NCBI GenBank assembly: GCA_022013695.1
Contig: JAKLPS010000019.1
Location: 1 to 49,022 of the forward strand
Reading direction: 5' to 3'
From: Weeksellaceae bacterium
GTDB lineage: Bacteria; Bacteroidota; Bacteroidia; Flavobacteriales; Weeksellaceae
DNA length: 49,022 nucleotides
Part shown: piece after piece, positions 16,533-24,522 of the stretch
Position numbering within the stretch: the first letter of the stretch is position 1
How the letters are laid out: each line of letters starts with the position of its first letter
Translations under genes and position numbers: made by a program
Notes under the pieces: model-generated
Told to the model about the DNA's origin: nothing
Databases searched by the model: none
The model's input: the letters and a program-made list of their open reading frames with translations, nothing else

Positions 16533-18255
16533 TTTGCGGTAATGTGATTTCGATTTGAGTGCCGGCTAATTTTTCCGATTCTATTTTAATTTTTCCGTCC
16601 AGCATACGAACTCTTGCATTAATGTTTTTCCATCCTATTCCTTTAGATTTTGAGATTTCGTCCTCATTCATTCCTTTACCGTTGTCTCTTATACTAATGA
16701 TAAGACTGTTTTCTAATTTTCTGACTGATAGGATTATAAAACTTGCATCGGCGTGTTTTATCATATTATTCACAACTTCCTGTACGATTCTATAGATCGA
16801 AAGTTCATTCTGTTTCTGGAATTTTATTTCTTTAATTTCCATCGGAATATTGAGTTCCATTTTAGTGGTTGAAGAATTGTTAATTTTATCTGAAAGATTT
16901 TCCAAAGCTGGAAAAATCCCAAAATTTAATTCTTCTGGGATCAAATTGTGCGAGACAGTTCTGACTTCCGCAATAGTTTTATCTACCAAGCTTTGAATAT
17001 TTTTGGTCTCAGGATTTTGTTCCTGAGAAGAAAGATTCATTTTCACCAAAGACAACATCTGTCCAACGCTGTCGTGAAGATCTCTTGCGATCCTTATTCT
17101 TTCATTTTGCTCACCTTCGAAAAGCGACTTGGTCGCCAGTTCTTGCTGCAAGAAAATTTCCTTTTGCAATTTTTTCTCCTGCTTTTGCTGATAATTTTTG
17201 TAAATAAAAAATAGAACAACCAACAAAATAAGGGACAGAATTCCACCAAAAATCAACCAATTATTTTTTTGCTTAATTTCAAATTGCTGTTGAATAATGA
17301 GATTTTGCTTTTTCTCTGTTTCGTATTTTGTGTCCATCTCGGCAATTTTGTTCATCAGATTGATGTTAGACAGACTGTCTTTTATGACGGCGTATTTTTT
17401 ATAGTTCGCAAATGCCTGCTCTGTGTTGCCCAGGGCTTCATAATTTTTTGAAAGTCCGAGAAATGACGACTGGGACAAATTGAGAAGATGTTTTCTCTTG
17501 GTGATATCCAAACTTTTTCGATAATTTTCAATGGATTTTTGATAATCTTTTGTCTCGAAAAATACATCGCCCAAAAATGAATAATTTTCTGAAATGCCGA
17601 ATGTGTCTTTTATTTTTTTTCGCAATTCCAGTGATTCTTGCAATGTTTTTTCGGCTTTGTGGTAATCTTTTTTGAGAAAGTAGATATAGGCCATATTGTT
17701 CAAGCTGTACGGAATTCCCAATTCATCGTGAATCGCTTCTTTCAAATCAAGACCCTTTTTGTAAAAATAGTACGCGCTGTCATAATCCTTCTGCATTTCT
17801 TTTAAAACACCATAATTGTTGTAAAGGCTTAGCAGCGGTTTTTGCAGGCGTTTTTTCTCAGCGATGTATTTTGCCCTTTGAAGGTAAGAAAGTGCCAGTT
17901 TTAGGTTTCGGTTTTTCATCCGGTAGCCTAGCTCCCCAAGTTCTATCGAGAGATTTTCATTGTCTTGTATTTTTTGGAATATATCGATTGCTTTCTGCGA
18001 GTAGAGAACATCTTTTTCATATTTCCCAAGGAAATAACATACCAAACTGAGGTTGCTTAAAGATTTTGCTTCGCCCGATAAGTAGTTGAGTTGCTTTGCA
18101 GCAGTCGCATTTTGCATATAGACTGTCTCCAAAGTGTAGGCATTTTTTTGCTTTATCTCAAAACCGATATTATTTACAGAATCAATTTTTTTCTTGTTCT
18201 GAGAAAAAATAGTGCAAAAAAACAGTAAAGAAACCAATACATAAAAATGTTTCAT
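16525..18255 (-). CDS. TPR-containing sensor histidine kinase (HisKA_3 type)
   Basis: A 576-residue kinase with a signal peptide (1-19), so the TPR domain should be periplasmic. TPR-like repeats fill about residues 50-300 (for example LNNMAYIYFLKKDYHKAEKT and FLGDVFFETKDYQKSIENY). One transmembrane helix (333-352) and a coiled coil (355-385) follow, then the HisKA_3 helix with phospho-acceptor His394 (RIARDLHDSVGQ). The ATPase domain has NNMIKHA (N-box), DNGKGMN and the Gly-rich GIGWKNINARV. This is the standard Bacteroidota architecture of NarL-type sensor kinases; the signal is unknown. It overlaps its cognate regulator by eight bases. Confidence 0.94.
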   Translation of the reverse strand: MKHFYVLVSLLFFCTIFSQNKKKIDSVNNIGFEIKQKNAYTLETVYMQNATAAKQLNYLSGEAKSLSNLSLVCYFLGKYEKDVLYSQKAIDIFQKIQDNENLSIELGELGYRMKNRNLKLALSYLQRAKYIAEKKRLQKPLLSLYNNYGVLKEMQKDYDSAYYFYKKGLDLKEAIHDELGIPYSLNNMAYIYFLKKDYHKAEKTLQESLELRKKIKDTFGISENYSFLGDVFFETKDYQKSIENYRKSLDITKRKHLLNLSQSSFLGLSKNYEALGNTEQAFANYKKYAVIKDSLSNINLMNKIAEMDTKYETEKKQNLIIQQQFEIKQKNNWLIFGGILSLILLVVLFFIYKNYQQKQEKKLQKEIFLQQELATKSLFEGEQNERIRIARDLHDSVGQMLSLVKMNLSSQEQNPETKNIQSLVDKTIAEVRTVSHNLIPEELNFGIFPALENLSDKINNSSTTKMELNIPMEIKEIKFQKQNELSIYRIVQEVVNNMIKHADASFIILSVRKLENSLIISIRDNGKGMNEDEISKSKGIGWKNINARVRMLDGKIKIESEKLAGTQIEITLPQNE

Positions 18256-18383
18256 TTGAGTTTTTTCAAGGTTTTAATAAATGCAATGATCCAAAAAAAA
18301 TATTGATTCACAGACTCAGCATTTCATTTTTCACGACTTTGTCTTTTGCACAAAAGTATTATAAATTTTGTTCTAAAAAAATT

Positions 18384-18422
18384 AAAAGCAAAAGGCTTCC
18401 AACGCTTTTACCAGTGGAAGCC
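18384..18422 (-). terminator. Terminator of the lipoprotein/T9SS operon
   Basis: A perfect 8-bp stem, GGCTTCCA (18394-18401) with TGGAAGCC (18415-18422), has a 13-base loop. On the minus strand it is followed by a T-rich tail. It lies 15 bases beyond the stop of the T9SS protein gene. Confidence 0.75.
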
Positions 18423-18436
18423 AATTTGCTAAATGG

Positions 18437-19684
18437 TTATTTTCGGATTATAAGTTTTTGGGTGGAAATTTGTTTGCCATTTGATATTTGAATAAAATAC
18501 AATCCGTTTACAAAATTGCTTGTGTTGATTTTTTCCGTCGTAGTCCTTGATACAGAATTATAGATGCTTTTCCCAGAAGCATCTGCAATGCTCACTAATG
18601 TGTTTTGGGAAAGCTTATCAATCATTACAAAATCTTTTGCGGGATTGGGATACACTGTAAGATCAAACTTATTCTGCTCATTCGTGGAAAGATTATCTTC
18701 CAAAACATAGATCCCGCCACTATTGGTTCCAGCTACGCCATCGACGTATGCAACCCAGAATTTACCATCCGGCGTGACGCCCAAAGTCCCATTTCCATAA
18801 GTAGGCAATCCGTTGGTGATGCTGGTAAAAGTCTGTCCGCCATCTGTAGAAGTTACAAAGATATTTCCTGATTTGCTGACAATCAACCTTCCTGCGGAAT
18901 TAGCCTTCAAGCTTATGATAGATGTACCAGCAGAAATAGGAGAACACACAACCCAAGTAATTCCATTGTCGGTACTTTTCAGAACATCCGTGTTTACGCC
19001 TGCTGTATAAAATGTATTGTTTCCAGCGTATGTAACCATCTGAGCCTGTTTTGAGGTGCCAATAAGGTTTTTGACAGAGATGTTGGTGAGGGTAAGACCA
19101 TTGTCATCGGTAAAGGCCAAATCGGAGCCAAAGTTTCCTTCATGTCCAAAGATCGTTCTGCCCGAAGGATTGGTTGCAAAATAGCGAAAATCTGGTGTTA
19201 CAGCTGTACTTTTTGTTGTTCCCAAGGAGATATAATCGGACGAGACACTGAGAGATTTGTACAGCTGATCTGCATAGAGTAACTTTCCGTTCGGTAAAAT
19301 GCCGGCTGGAAAGAAATACCCTGTTTCTGTGCCTATAACTTTTTTCCATGTTGTTCCGCCATCATCGGTATAATGGGATGTGGGGTTTGAAAATGCTCCA
19401 TTTCCACCAACCAAGCCTGCGGGTGTGGCCACAAGATAACTGGTATAGAGGAAAGGGATGCTGCCCACTTTCCAAGTTTGTCCGCCGTCAAAAGAACTTA
19501 CTAATGTCTGAGGCGTCGGATCACTTGCCGATTTGCCAAATGCGTAGATAATATTATTACCGTACGTCCGTATTTCCTTGTACTGAATGTTGGTTGGTGC
19601 AGAAGTTTTCACCCAAGTTTGCGCGCTGAGAATTACCGATGTCTGCAAAAAAAGCGCAGCAAAATATATTGTAAAATTTTTCAT
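18437..19684 (-). CDS. T9SS-secreted beta-propeller-like protein
   Basis: I chose the ATG at 19684 (415 residues) because it opens on a signal peptide, MKNFTIYFAALFLQTSVILS; a longer frame upstream overlaps the neighbouring gene. Repeated blocks of the type S-x-D-G-G-x-T-W (SFDGGQTWK, TDDGGTTWK, STDNGITW, STDGGQTF) are BNR/sialidase-type repeats and predict a beta-propeller with about six or seven blades. No catalytic sialidase residues are apparent. The final ~75 residues, starting LTVYPNPAKDF, are a type A T9SS sorting domain. It follows the lipoprotein gene by seven bases, so both are exported products of one operon. Confidence 0.9.
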   Translation of the reverse strand: MKNFTIYFAALFLQTSVILSAQTWVKTSAPTNIQYKEIRTYGNNIIYAFGKSASDPTPQTLVSSFDGGQTWKVGSIPFLYTSYLVATPAGLVGGNGAFSNPTSHYTDDGGTTWKKVIGTETGYFFPAGILPNGKLLYADQLYKSLSVSSDYISLGTTKSTAVTPDFRYFATNPSGRTIFGHEGNFGSDLAFTDDNGLTLTNISVKNLIGTSKQAQMVTYAGNNTFYTAGVNTDVLKSTDNGITWVVCSPISAGTSIISLKANSAGRLIVSKSGNIFVTSTDGGQTFTSITNGLPTYGNGTLGVTPDGKFWVAYVDGVAGTNSGGIYVLEDNLSTNEQNKFDLTVYPNPAKDFVMIDKLSQNTLVSIADASGKSIYNSVSRTTTEKINTSNFVNGLYFIQISNGKQISTQKLIIRK

Positions 19685-19691
19685 AATCAGT

Positions 19692-20231
19692 TTAATTAAT
19701 TGTTCCACTGAATTTTCCTTGTTCAGCATAAGCCTCGCTTTTTGCACTGTTGAAGCCAACCGCATAGAAAGTGCCTTCAATTTTGTTCCCAGCTACAGAC
19801 GTAATTTTCACTTCACCGCCGCCACTCATCATCGTTCCATTGTTGTCCGTGCTATAAGACTTTGTAAGGTCTGCAACGTTTTGATATTCTTTTCTAATGA
19901 CAATTCCATTTTGAGAACCACTTCCAAGTGTGTAAGTCTTTGGAGCAGTTACATCACCATACAGAACCATATTAATAGATTCATTGCCGCCATCTCTTAT
20001 CGCTGAAATTGTCAAGATTGTGATTCCTGCAGCGGAAGTTTTTGCGATACCGGCTTTTGTAGAAGTGAATTTCCCGGAATGTGCGCCATCAAAACCGTAT
20101 TGTTCTGCGGTTAAAGTTGCGGATCCTCCAGAATTATTTCCGCCTGTTTCTTCATCGTCGTTTCTGTTGCAAGAGATGAGAACTGTTGTCATAAAAATAC
20201 CTGGTAATAGATAGAAGAATAATTTTTTCAT
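19692..20231 (-). CDS. Lipoprotein, possibly DUF6252-like
   Basis: A 179-residue lipoprotein with lipobox LISC (Cys21). The acidic residues RNDDEE just after Cys21 resemble the lipoprotein export signal known from Bacteroidota, so surface display is possible. A Gly/Ser-rich linker leads into a beta-rich domain with regular blocks (ITILTISAI, INMVLYG, TYTLGSGSQNG, GEVKITSVAGNKIEGTF) that resemble DUF6252-like small secreted domains. It has its own promoter and is the first gene of the operon with the T9SS propeller protein. The function is unknown. Confidence 0.78.
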   Translation of the reverse strand: MKKLFFYLLPGIFMTTVLISCNRNDDEETGGNNSGGSATLTAEQYGFDGAHSGKFTSTKAGIAKTSAAGITILTISAIRDGGNESINMVLYGDVTAPKTYTLGSGSQNGIVIRKEYQNVADLTKSYSTDNNGTMMSGGGEVKITSVAGNKIEGTFYAVGFNSAKSEAYAEQGKFSGTIN

Positions 20232-20259
20232 TGTAAAAAGTTTTGGTTGTTATTTTTGA

Positions 20260-20290
20260 CAAAGCTATTTACATCTGATTACTGAAACAA
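20260..20290 (-). promoter_or_regulatory. Promoter of the lipoprotein/T9SS operon
   Basis: On the minus strand TTG (20288-20290), 20 bases, then TAGCTTTG (20260-20267): a full match to the Bacteroidota -33/-7 pattern. The lipoprotein ATG lies 28 bases further on. Confidence 0.72.
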
Positions 20291-20505
20291 TGAAGATTAG
20301 TACGCCTTTCTTATAGGTATTTGTGCTCATTTTGGACTAAAATCAAAAAAACAAACATTTTTGACACCCATTTTGTGCATAAAATTAAAGTGTATTTTCG
20401 AATAATATTTGTAAATTTCAGAAACAAAGTCGCAAAACTAATAGTCTAACTTTGAATTGTTTATTACGATCAATGAATAATTTCAACAAATTTTACTGAG
20501 AATTA

Positions 20506-21282
20506 ATGGAAATCTTACACTCAAAAATATACGGCGAAGAACGAACCGAAATGCCGCTTTTGGTTTTCCACGGCTTGTTCGGAATGCTCGACAATTGGGG
20601 AAACTTTGGGAAAGAATTTGGAGCATTGATGCCGGCGCATTTAATTGATTTGAGAAATCACGGGCGCAGTTTTCATTCCGATTCGATGTCGCACGACGAT
20701 CTGGCCAATGACATTCTCCATTATATGCAGTTTCACAACATCGAAAAAGCCAATCTGCTGGGGCATTCTTTAGGCGGAAAAGCGGTGATGCAATTCGCCA
20801 TCAATTTTCCGGAAAAAGTCCATAAACTCATCGTGGTCGATATCTCGCCAAAAGCCTATCCTCCTCATCATCAAGGAATTATAAAAGCCTTGCAAAGCGT
20901 CGATTTTGAAGCCGTGCAGACCAGGCAAGATGTAGAAAAAGTTCTGGAAAATTATATTCACGAGAAATCTGTGATTCAGTTTTTGATGAAAAATCTCTAT
21001 TGGACCGATGACAAAAAACTGGCTTGGCGATTCAATCTCAAAACTTTGGCCGAAAAATACACCGAATTTGTTTCCAAAGCCATCCGCTTTGGCATATTCA
21101 GCGGTCCTACTTTGTTTGTTGCCGGCGCCAATTCCAATTATATTTTGCCGCAGGACGAATTTCTCATCAAGCAACAATTTCCTAATTCCCAAATTATTAA
21201 AGTCGCCAACGCCGGCCATTGGGTTCACGCTGATAACCCGGCAGATTTCAATGCGGCGGTCCGAGATTTTCTTTTATCCTAA
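20506..21282 (+). CDS. Alpha/beta hydrolase, YbfF-type
   Basis: A 258-residue cytoplasmic esterase-like hydrolase. The nucleophile elbow is GHSLGG (Ser88), the catalytic His is His238 (AGHWVHADNP), and the acid is probably in the VAGANSNYI region. GLFGMLDNW near the N-terminus (oxyanion side) and DLRNHGRS are typical of the YbfF/ABHD11 group, which cleave short acyl esters or thioesters. Three same-strand genes follow; the next begins 86 bases downstream and has its own -7 element. The natural substrate is unknown. Confidence 0.9.
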   Translation: MEILHSKIYGEERTEMPLLVFHGLFGMLDNWGNFGKEFGALMPAHLIDLRNHGRSFHSDSMSHDDLANDILHYMQFHNIEKANLLGHSLGGKAVMQFAINFPEKVHKLIVVDISPKAYPPHHQGIIKALQSVDFEAVQTRQDVEKVLENYIHEKSVIQFLMKNLYWTDDKKLAWRFNLKTLAEKYTEFVSKAIRFGIFSGPTLFVAGANSNYILPQDEFLIKQQFPNSQIIKVANAGHWVHADNPADFNAAVRDFLLS

Positions 21283-21348
21283 AAATTTTTGTTGATAATT
21301 TTATGGCAGATTTCCTCGTCAGGAACGGCGTTTTTTACCGAATTAAAT

Positions 21349-21356
21349 TATCTTTG
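21349..21356 (+). promoter_or_regulatory. -7 element before the small membrane protein gene
   Basis: TATCTTTG matches TAnnTTTG exactly, 12 bases before the ATG at 21369. No clear -33 TTG at 18-20 bases. It may give the three-gene unit its own transcript. Confidence 0.45.
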
Positions 21357-21368
21357 TAAAAATCATTA

Positions 21369-21623
21369 ATGAAAAAATATCAAGAGGCCGTTTATAAGCT
21401 CATTTTGTTTTTTTCGGTTCTTATCAATCTTGTTTTGATAGCACTTTTATTTTTTGTCGTCAGAGATTCTGTTTCCAAAACTGGCGCTTATTTTTTTGAA
21501 GGCAAACGCTTTTGGTATTTCGTGGAAATCATTACAACTTATACTTTGTTGAATTTTTATTTTCTATTTAATATTCTGAAAAAATCAGCGAAACATCAAC
21601 CTGAAAAATCCATCCGAGAATGA
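21369..21623 (+). CDS. Small membrane protein of unknown function
   Basis: An 84-residue protein with two predicted transmembrane helices (about 10-31 and 48-69) joined by a short loop containing GAYFFEGKRFW. Both ends are probably cytoplasmic, with a basic tail. I do not recognise the family. Its stop overlaps the start of the epimerase gene (ATGA), which suggests a functional link or at least translational coupling. Confidence 0.75.
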   Translation: MKKYQEAVYKLILFFSVLINLVLIALLFFVVRDSVSKTGAYFFEGKRFWYFVEIITTYTLLNFYFLFNILKKSAKHQPEKSIRE

Positions 21624-22633
21624 TTTTAATCACAGGAGCTACCGGTATTTTGGGACGCGTGATCGCACTGGAACTCCTAAAAATAGGGAAAAAAGTGCGC
21701 GCCGCCAAACGCCCGACCAGCAACATAGAAGAGGTTCGAGAATCTTACCGGTTTTATACAGACCGCGGTGATTTTTATTTTCAGCAGATCGAGTGGATGG
21801 ATATTGATATTGAGGATTTAATGTCGTTGGAAGCGGTTTTGAAAGATGTCGATGAGGTCTATCATTGTGCCGCAAAAGTGAGCTTCAATCCTATGGCACA
21901 AAAAGAATTGTACAAGAATAACTCCGAGTTCACCGAGAGGCTGCTTTTTGCAATAGATCCGGCGAAAGTGAAGAAGTTCCTTTTTGTGAGTTCTGTCGCC
22001 GTTCTGGATGGTTTTAATGACCAAGGCGAAATGGATGAAAATTCTGATTTCAACGCCAAACTAGATCATTCGGACTATGCGATTTCCAAATATATTTCCG
22101 AAATGGCGGTATGGAGAGCCTCTGCGGAAGGTCTCAATACCGTGATCATCAATCCGGGATTAATCATCGGTTCCGGAAACTGGCAGCACAGCAGCGGAAC
22201 ACTTTTCAGGCAGATGTCGAATGCATTTACTTTTCCCGGATCTACCGCTTATGTCGATGTGCGAGATGTGGCTAAGATTGCTGTGGAATTAATGGAGAGA
22301 AATATCTTCGGAGAACGGTTTATCGTCACTTCCGAAAATGTAAAATACAAACATATTGCAGACAAAGTCCGGCTGCATTTTGGGAAAAAACCGGCAAAAT
22401 TGGTTCCCAATTTCATTCTCGATGTCTTACCCATCGTCTCAACAATCTTCGGCTGGATTATTCCGATTTTTAAATTGGCAAGCAAAGCCAACATCGAAAC
22501 CGTCCAGTCGGACTCGAAAATTACCAATAAAAAAATCCGCGAAACTTTGAATTATCAATTCATTCCCATCGATGAAAGTGTGGATTTTCACCTGAAAAAT
22601 TATGCCGAAAGCATCGCCAAATCTAAGTCATGA
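21620..22633 (+). CDS. NAD-dependent epimerase/dehydratase (3-beta-HSD-like extended SDR)
   Basis: A 337-residue extended short-chain dehydrogenase. The NAD-binding loop GATGILG lies at 6-12, the catalytic Ser is in LFVSSVAVL (124-125), and the Tyr153/Lys157 pair is in YAISK. The overall pattern (VYHCAAKVSF, TVIINPGLIIGSG, YVDVRDVAK) fits the dihydroflavonol-reductase/3-beta-HSD group rather than sugar epimerases. The substrate is unknown; the overlapping acyl-CoA ligase gene hints at a lipid- or polyketide-linked substrate. It overlaps both neighbours by four bases. Confidence 0.9.
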   Translation: MILITGATGILGRVIALELLKIGKKVRAAKRPTSNIEEVRESYRFYTDRGDFYFQQIEWMDIDIEDLMSLEAVLKDVDEVYHCAAKVSFNPMAQKELYKNNSEFTERLLFAIDPAKVKKFLFVSSVAVLDGFNDQGEMDENSDFNAKLDHSDYAISKYISEMAVWRASAEGLNTVIINPGLIIGSGNWQHSSGTLFRQMSNAFTFPGSTAYVDVRDVAKIAVELMERNIFGERFIVTSENVKYKHIADKVRLHFGKKPAKLVPNFILDVLPIVSTIFGWIIPIFKLASKANIETVQSDSKITNKKIRETLNYQFIPIDESVDFHLKNYAESIAKSKS

Positions 22634-24390
22634 ACATCACGGAATTTCTGAATACCAATACAAAAAGATTTCCGCAGAAAGCCGCTGTCGGATTCAAAAA
22701 AGACAACGAATGGAAGGAACTGACTTGGATGCGCTTCAAGCAGATGGTTTTCAAAACGGCAAATGCATTGCTGGAAGCAGGAGTTCGAGAAAACGATAAA
22801 GTGGCGATCTATGCCGATAATTGTCCAGAATGGATGCTTATGGATGTCGCCACGCTGGCCATCGGAGCGGTCACTGTTCCGATCTATGCTACGAATGGCG
22901 CAGACCAAGTGGAGTATATCCTGAATCACGCAGAACCCAAAATCCTGTTGACCGGCAATCAGGAGCAGTACGAAATCTGCCACAATTTGCTACAAAAAAC
23001 TGCCAGCGTAGAACTGATAATTTCGGCAAAGCAGAATTTTACTTTGAAAGAAAAATCTTCATTTTTGTCGGATTTTATTGCAGCAAGTTCGGATCAATTG
23101 CGCCTTGCAGAAAAGTCGGATGATGATCTGGCGACCATCATTTATACTTCGGGAACTTCTGGCACGCCGAAAGGCGTGATGCTCACGCACGGCAACTTTC
23201 AGAAGGCTTTCGAAGCGCACATTAAGTTTTTTGACTTTAAGGATTTTGAAAAAGAACAGTCCTTAGCATTTCTTCCGCTTAGCCACGTTTTCGAAAGAAG
23301 TTGGACTTTATTTTGTTTTTCGGTCGGTGCCAAAGTGACTTTCCTAGAGAATCCCAAACTGATCGCCAAGGCTTTGCAGGAAGTGAAGCCGACAACAATG
23401 TGTTCTGTTCCTCGTTTCTACCAAAAAATTTATGCGGGCATCCAAGAAAACGTGGAAAACGGCTCTCCGATAAAGAAAAAAATCTTTGATTGGGCTATTA
23501 AAACGGGAACTCTTGTTTCGGAAAGAAAAAGAAATGAGCAGGCCGTTCCATTTTTACTAAGTCAAAAATATAAAATTGCGAATCTGCTGGTCTTCAATAC
23601 AATAAAGAGCAAATTAGGTGGCAGGCTTTGGTTCATGCCTTGCGGCGGCGCCTCGATTTCTGCGGAAGTCACAGCCTTTTTTGATGCAATGGGAATGCAC
23701 CTGACCGTCGGATACGGAATGACTGAAACCACTGCAACGATCACCGCATTTCCTTTCACAAAATATAAATATGGAACTGCGGGAAAAATGCTTGGAGATT
23801 CTCAAATCAAAATCGGGGAGAATGATGAAATCCTCGTGAAAGGAAGTGGCATTATGAAAGGCTATTACAAAAATCCGGAAGAAAACGACAAAATCTTTAC
23901 GCAAGATGGCTGGATGAAAACCGGTGATGCAGGCGTTTTGGATGATGCCGGAAATCTCACCATCACTGACAGAATCAAAGACTTGATGAAAACCTCCAAT
24001 GGAAAACATATTGCACCGCAACCCATTGAAAATCTGTTTTCCAACAACCATTATATCAATCACATAATGCTGGTTGCAGAGGACAAACCTTTCGTTTCTG
24101 CCTTGATTGTTCCCAATTTTGAAACTCTAAGAGAGAAATTAAAAACCTTGAATATCCCATTCACAAACTGGGAAAACATTGTTGAAAGTGAAGAAGTGAA
24201 AGCATTTTATCACAAGCTTATCGATGAGATACAAACCAAGTTGCCGGGCTTCGAGAAAATTAAAAAATTTGTATTGATGCCGGCAGATTTTGAAATTGAG
24301 AGTGGCGAAATTACACCGACTTTAAAAATTAAGCGAAATATCGTTATCGAAAAATATGCAGACAAAATTAATACGCTTTATGGTAAATAG
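22630..24390 (+). CDS. Long-chain acyl-CoA synthetase (AMP-forming)
   Basis: A 586-residue adenylate-forming enzyme that activates fatty acids to acyl-CoA using ATP. The phosphate-binding loop TSGTSGTPKG lies at 173-182. The adenine motif GYGMTETTA, the ribose-binding TGDAG and the hinge DRIKDLMKTSNGKHIAPQ follow in order. The length and gate motifs match the FadD15/ACSBG-type long-chain synthetases common in Bacteroidota. The ATG overlaps the stop of the epimerase gene. It is the last gene of the unit; no strong terminator is seen after it. Confidence 0.93.
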   Translation: MNITEFLNTNTKRFPQKAAVGFKKDNEWKELTWMRFKQMVFKTANALLEAGVRENDKVAIYADNCPEWMLMDVATLAIGAVTVPIYATNGADQVEYILNHAEPKILLTGNQEQYEICHNLLQKTASVELIISAKQNFTLKEKSSFLSDFIAASSDQLRLAEKSDDDLATIIYTSGTSGTPKGVMLTHGNFQKAFEAHIKFFDFKDFEKEQSLAFLPLSHVFERSWTLFCFSVGAKVTFLENPKLIAKALQEVKPTTMCSVPRFYQKIYAGIQENVENGSPIKKKIFDWAIKTGTLVSERKRNEQAVPFLLSQKYKIANLLVFNTIKSKLGGRLWFMPCGGASISAEVTAFFDAMGMHLTVGYGMTETTATITAFPFTKYKYGTAGKMLGDSQIKIGENDEILVKGSGIMKGYYKNPEENDKIFTQDGWMKTGDAGVLDDAGNLTITDRIKDLMKTSNGKHIAPQPIENLFSNNHYINHIMLVAEDKPFVSALIVPNFETLREKLKTLNIPFTNWENIVESEEVKAFYHKLIDEIQTKLPGFEKIKKFVLMPADFEIESGEITPTLKIKRNIVIEKYADKINTLYGK

Positions 24391-24522
24391 ATCCAGAAAT
24401 TGAATTTTTTGTAACGAAATGTATTGTAAAGATGCTATTTTTAAAATTTAGAACCAGAAACTATTTTTAAAATTGATTAATTTTACGAACCTTATAATAA
24501 AATCTAATTCGAAGTTTTATAA

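Noticed and set aside
18437-19780. Longer start (19780) for the T9SS propeller protein
   Set aside because: The extra 32 residues overlap the upstream lipoprotein gene and would bury the signal peptide that begins at the ATG at 19684.
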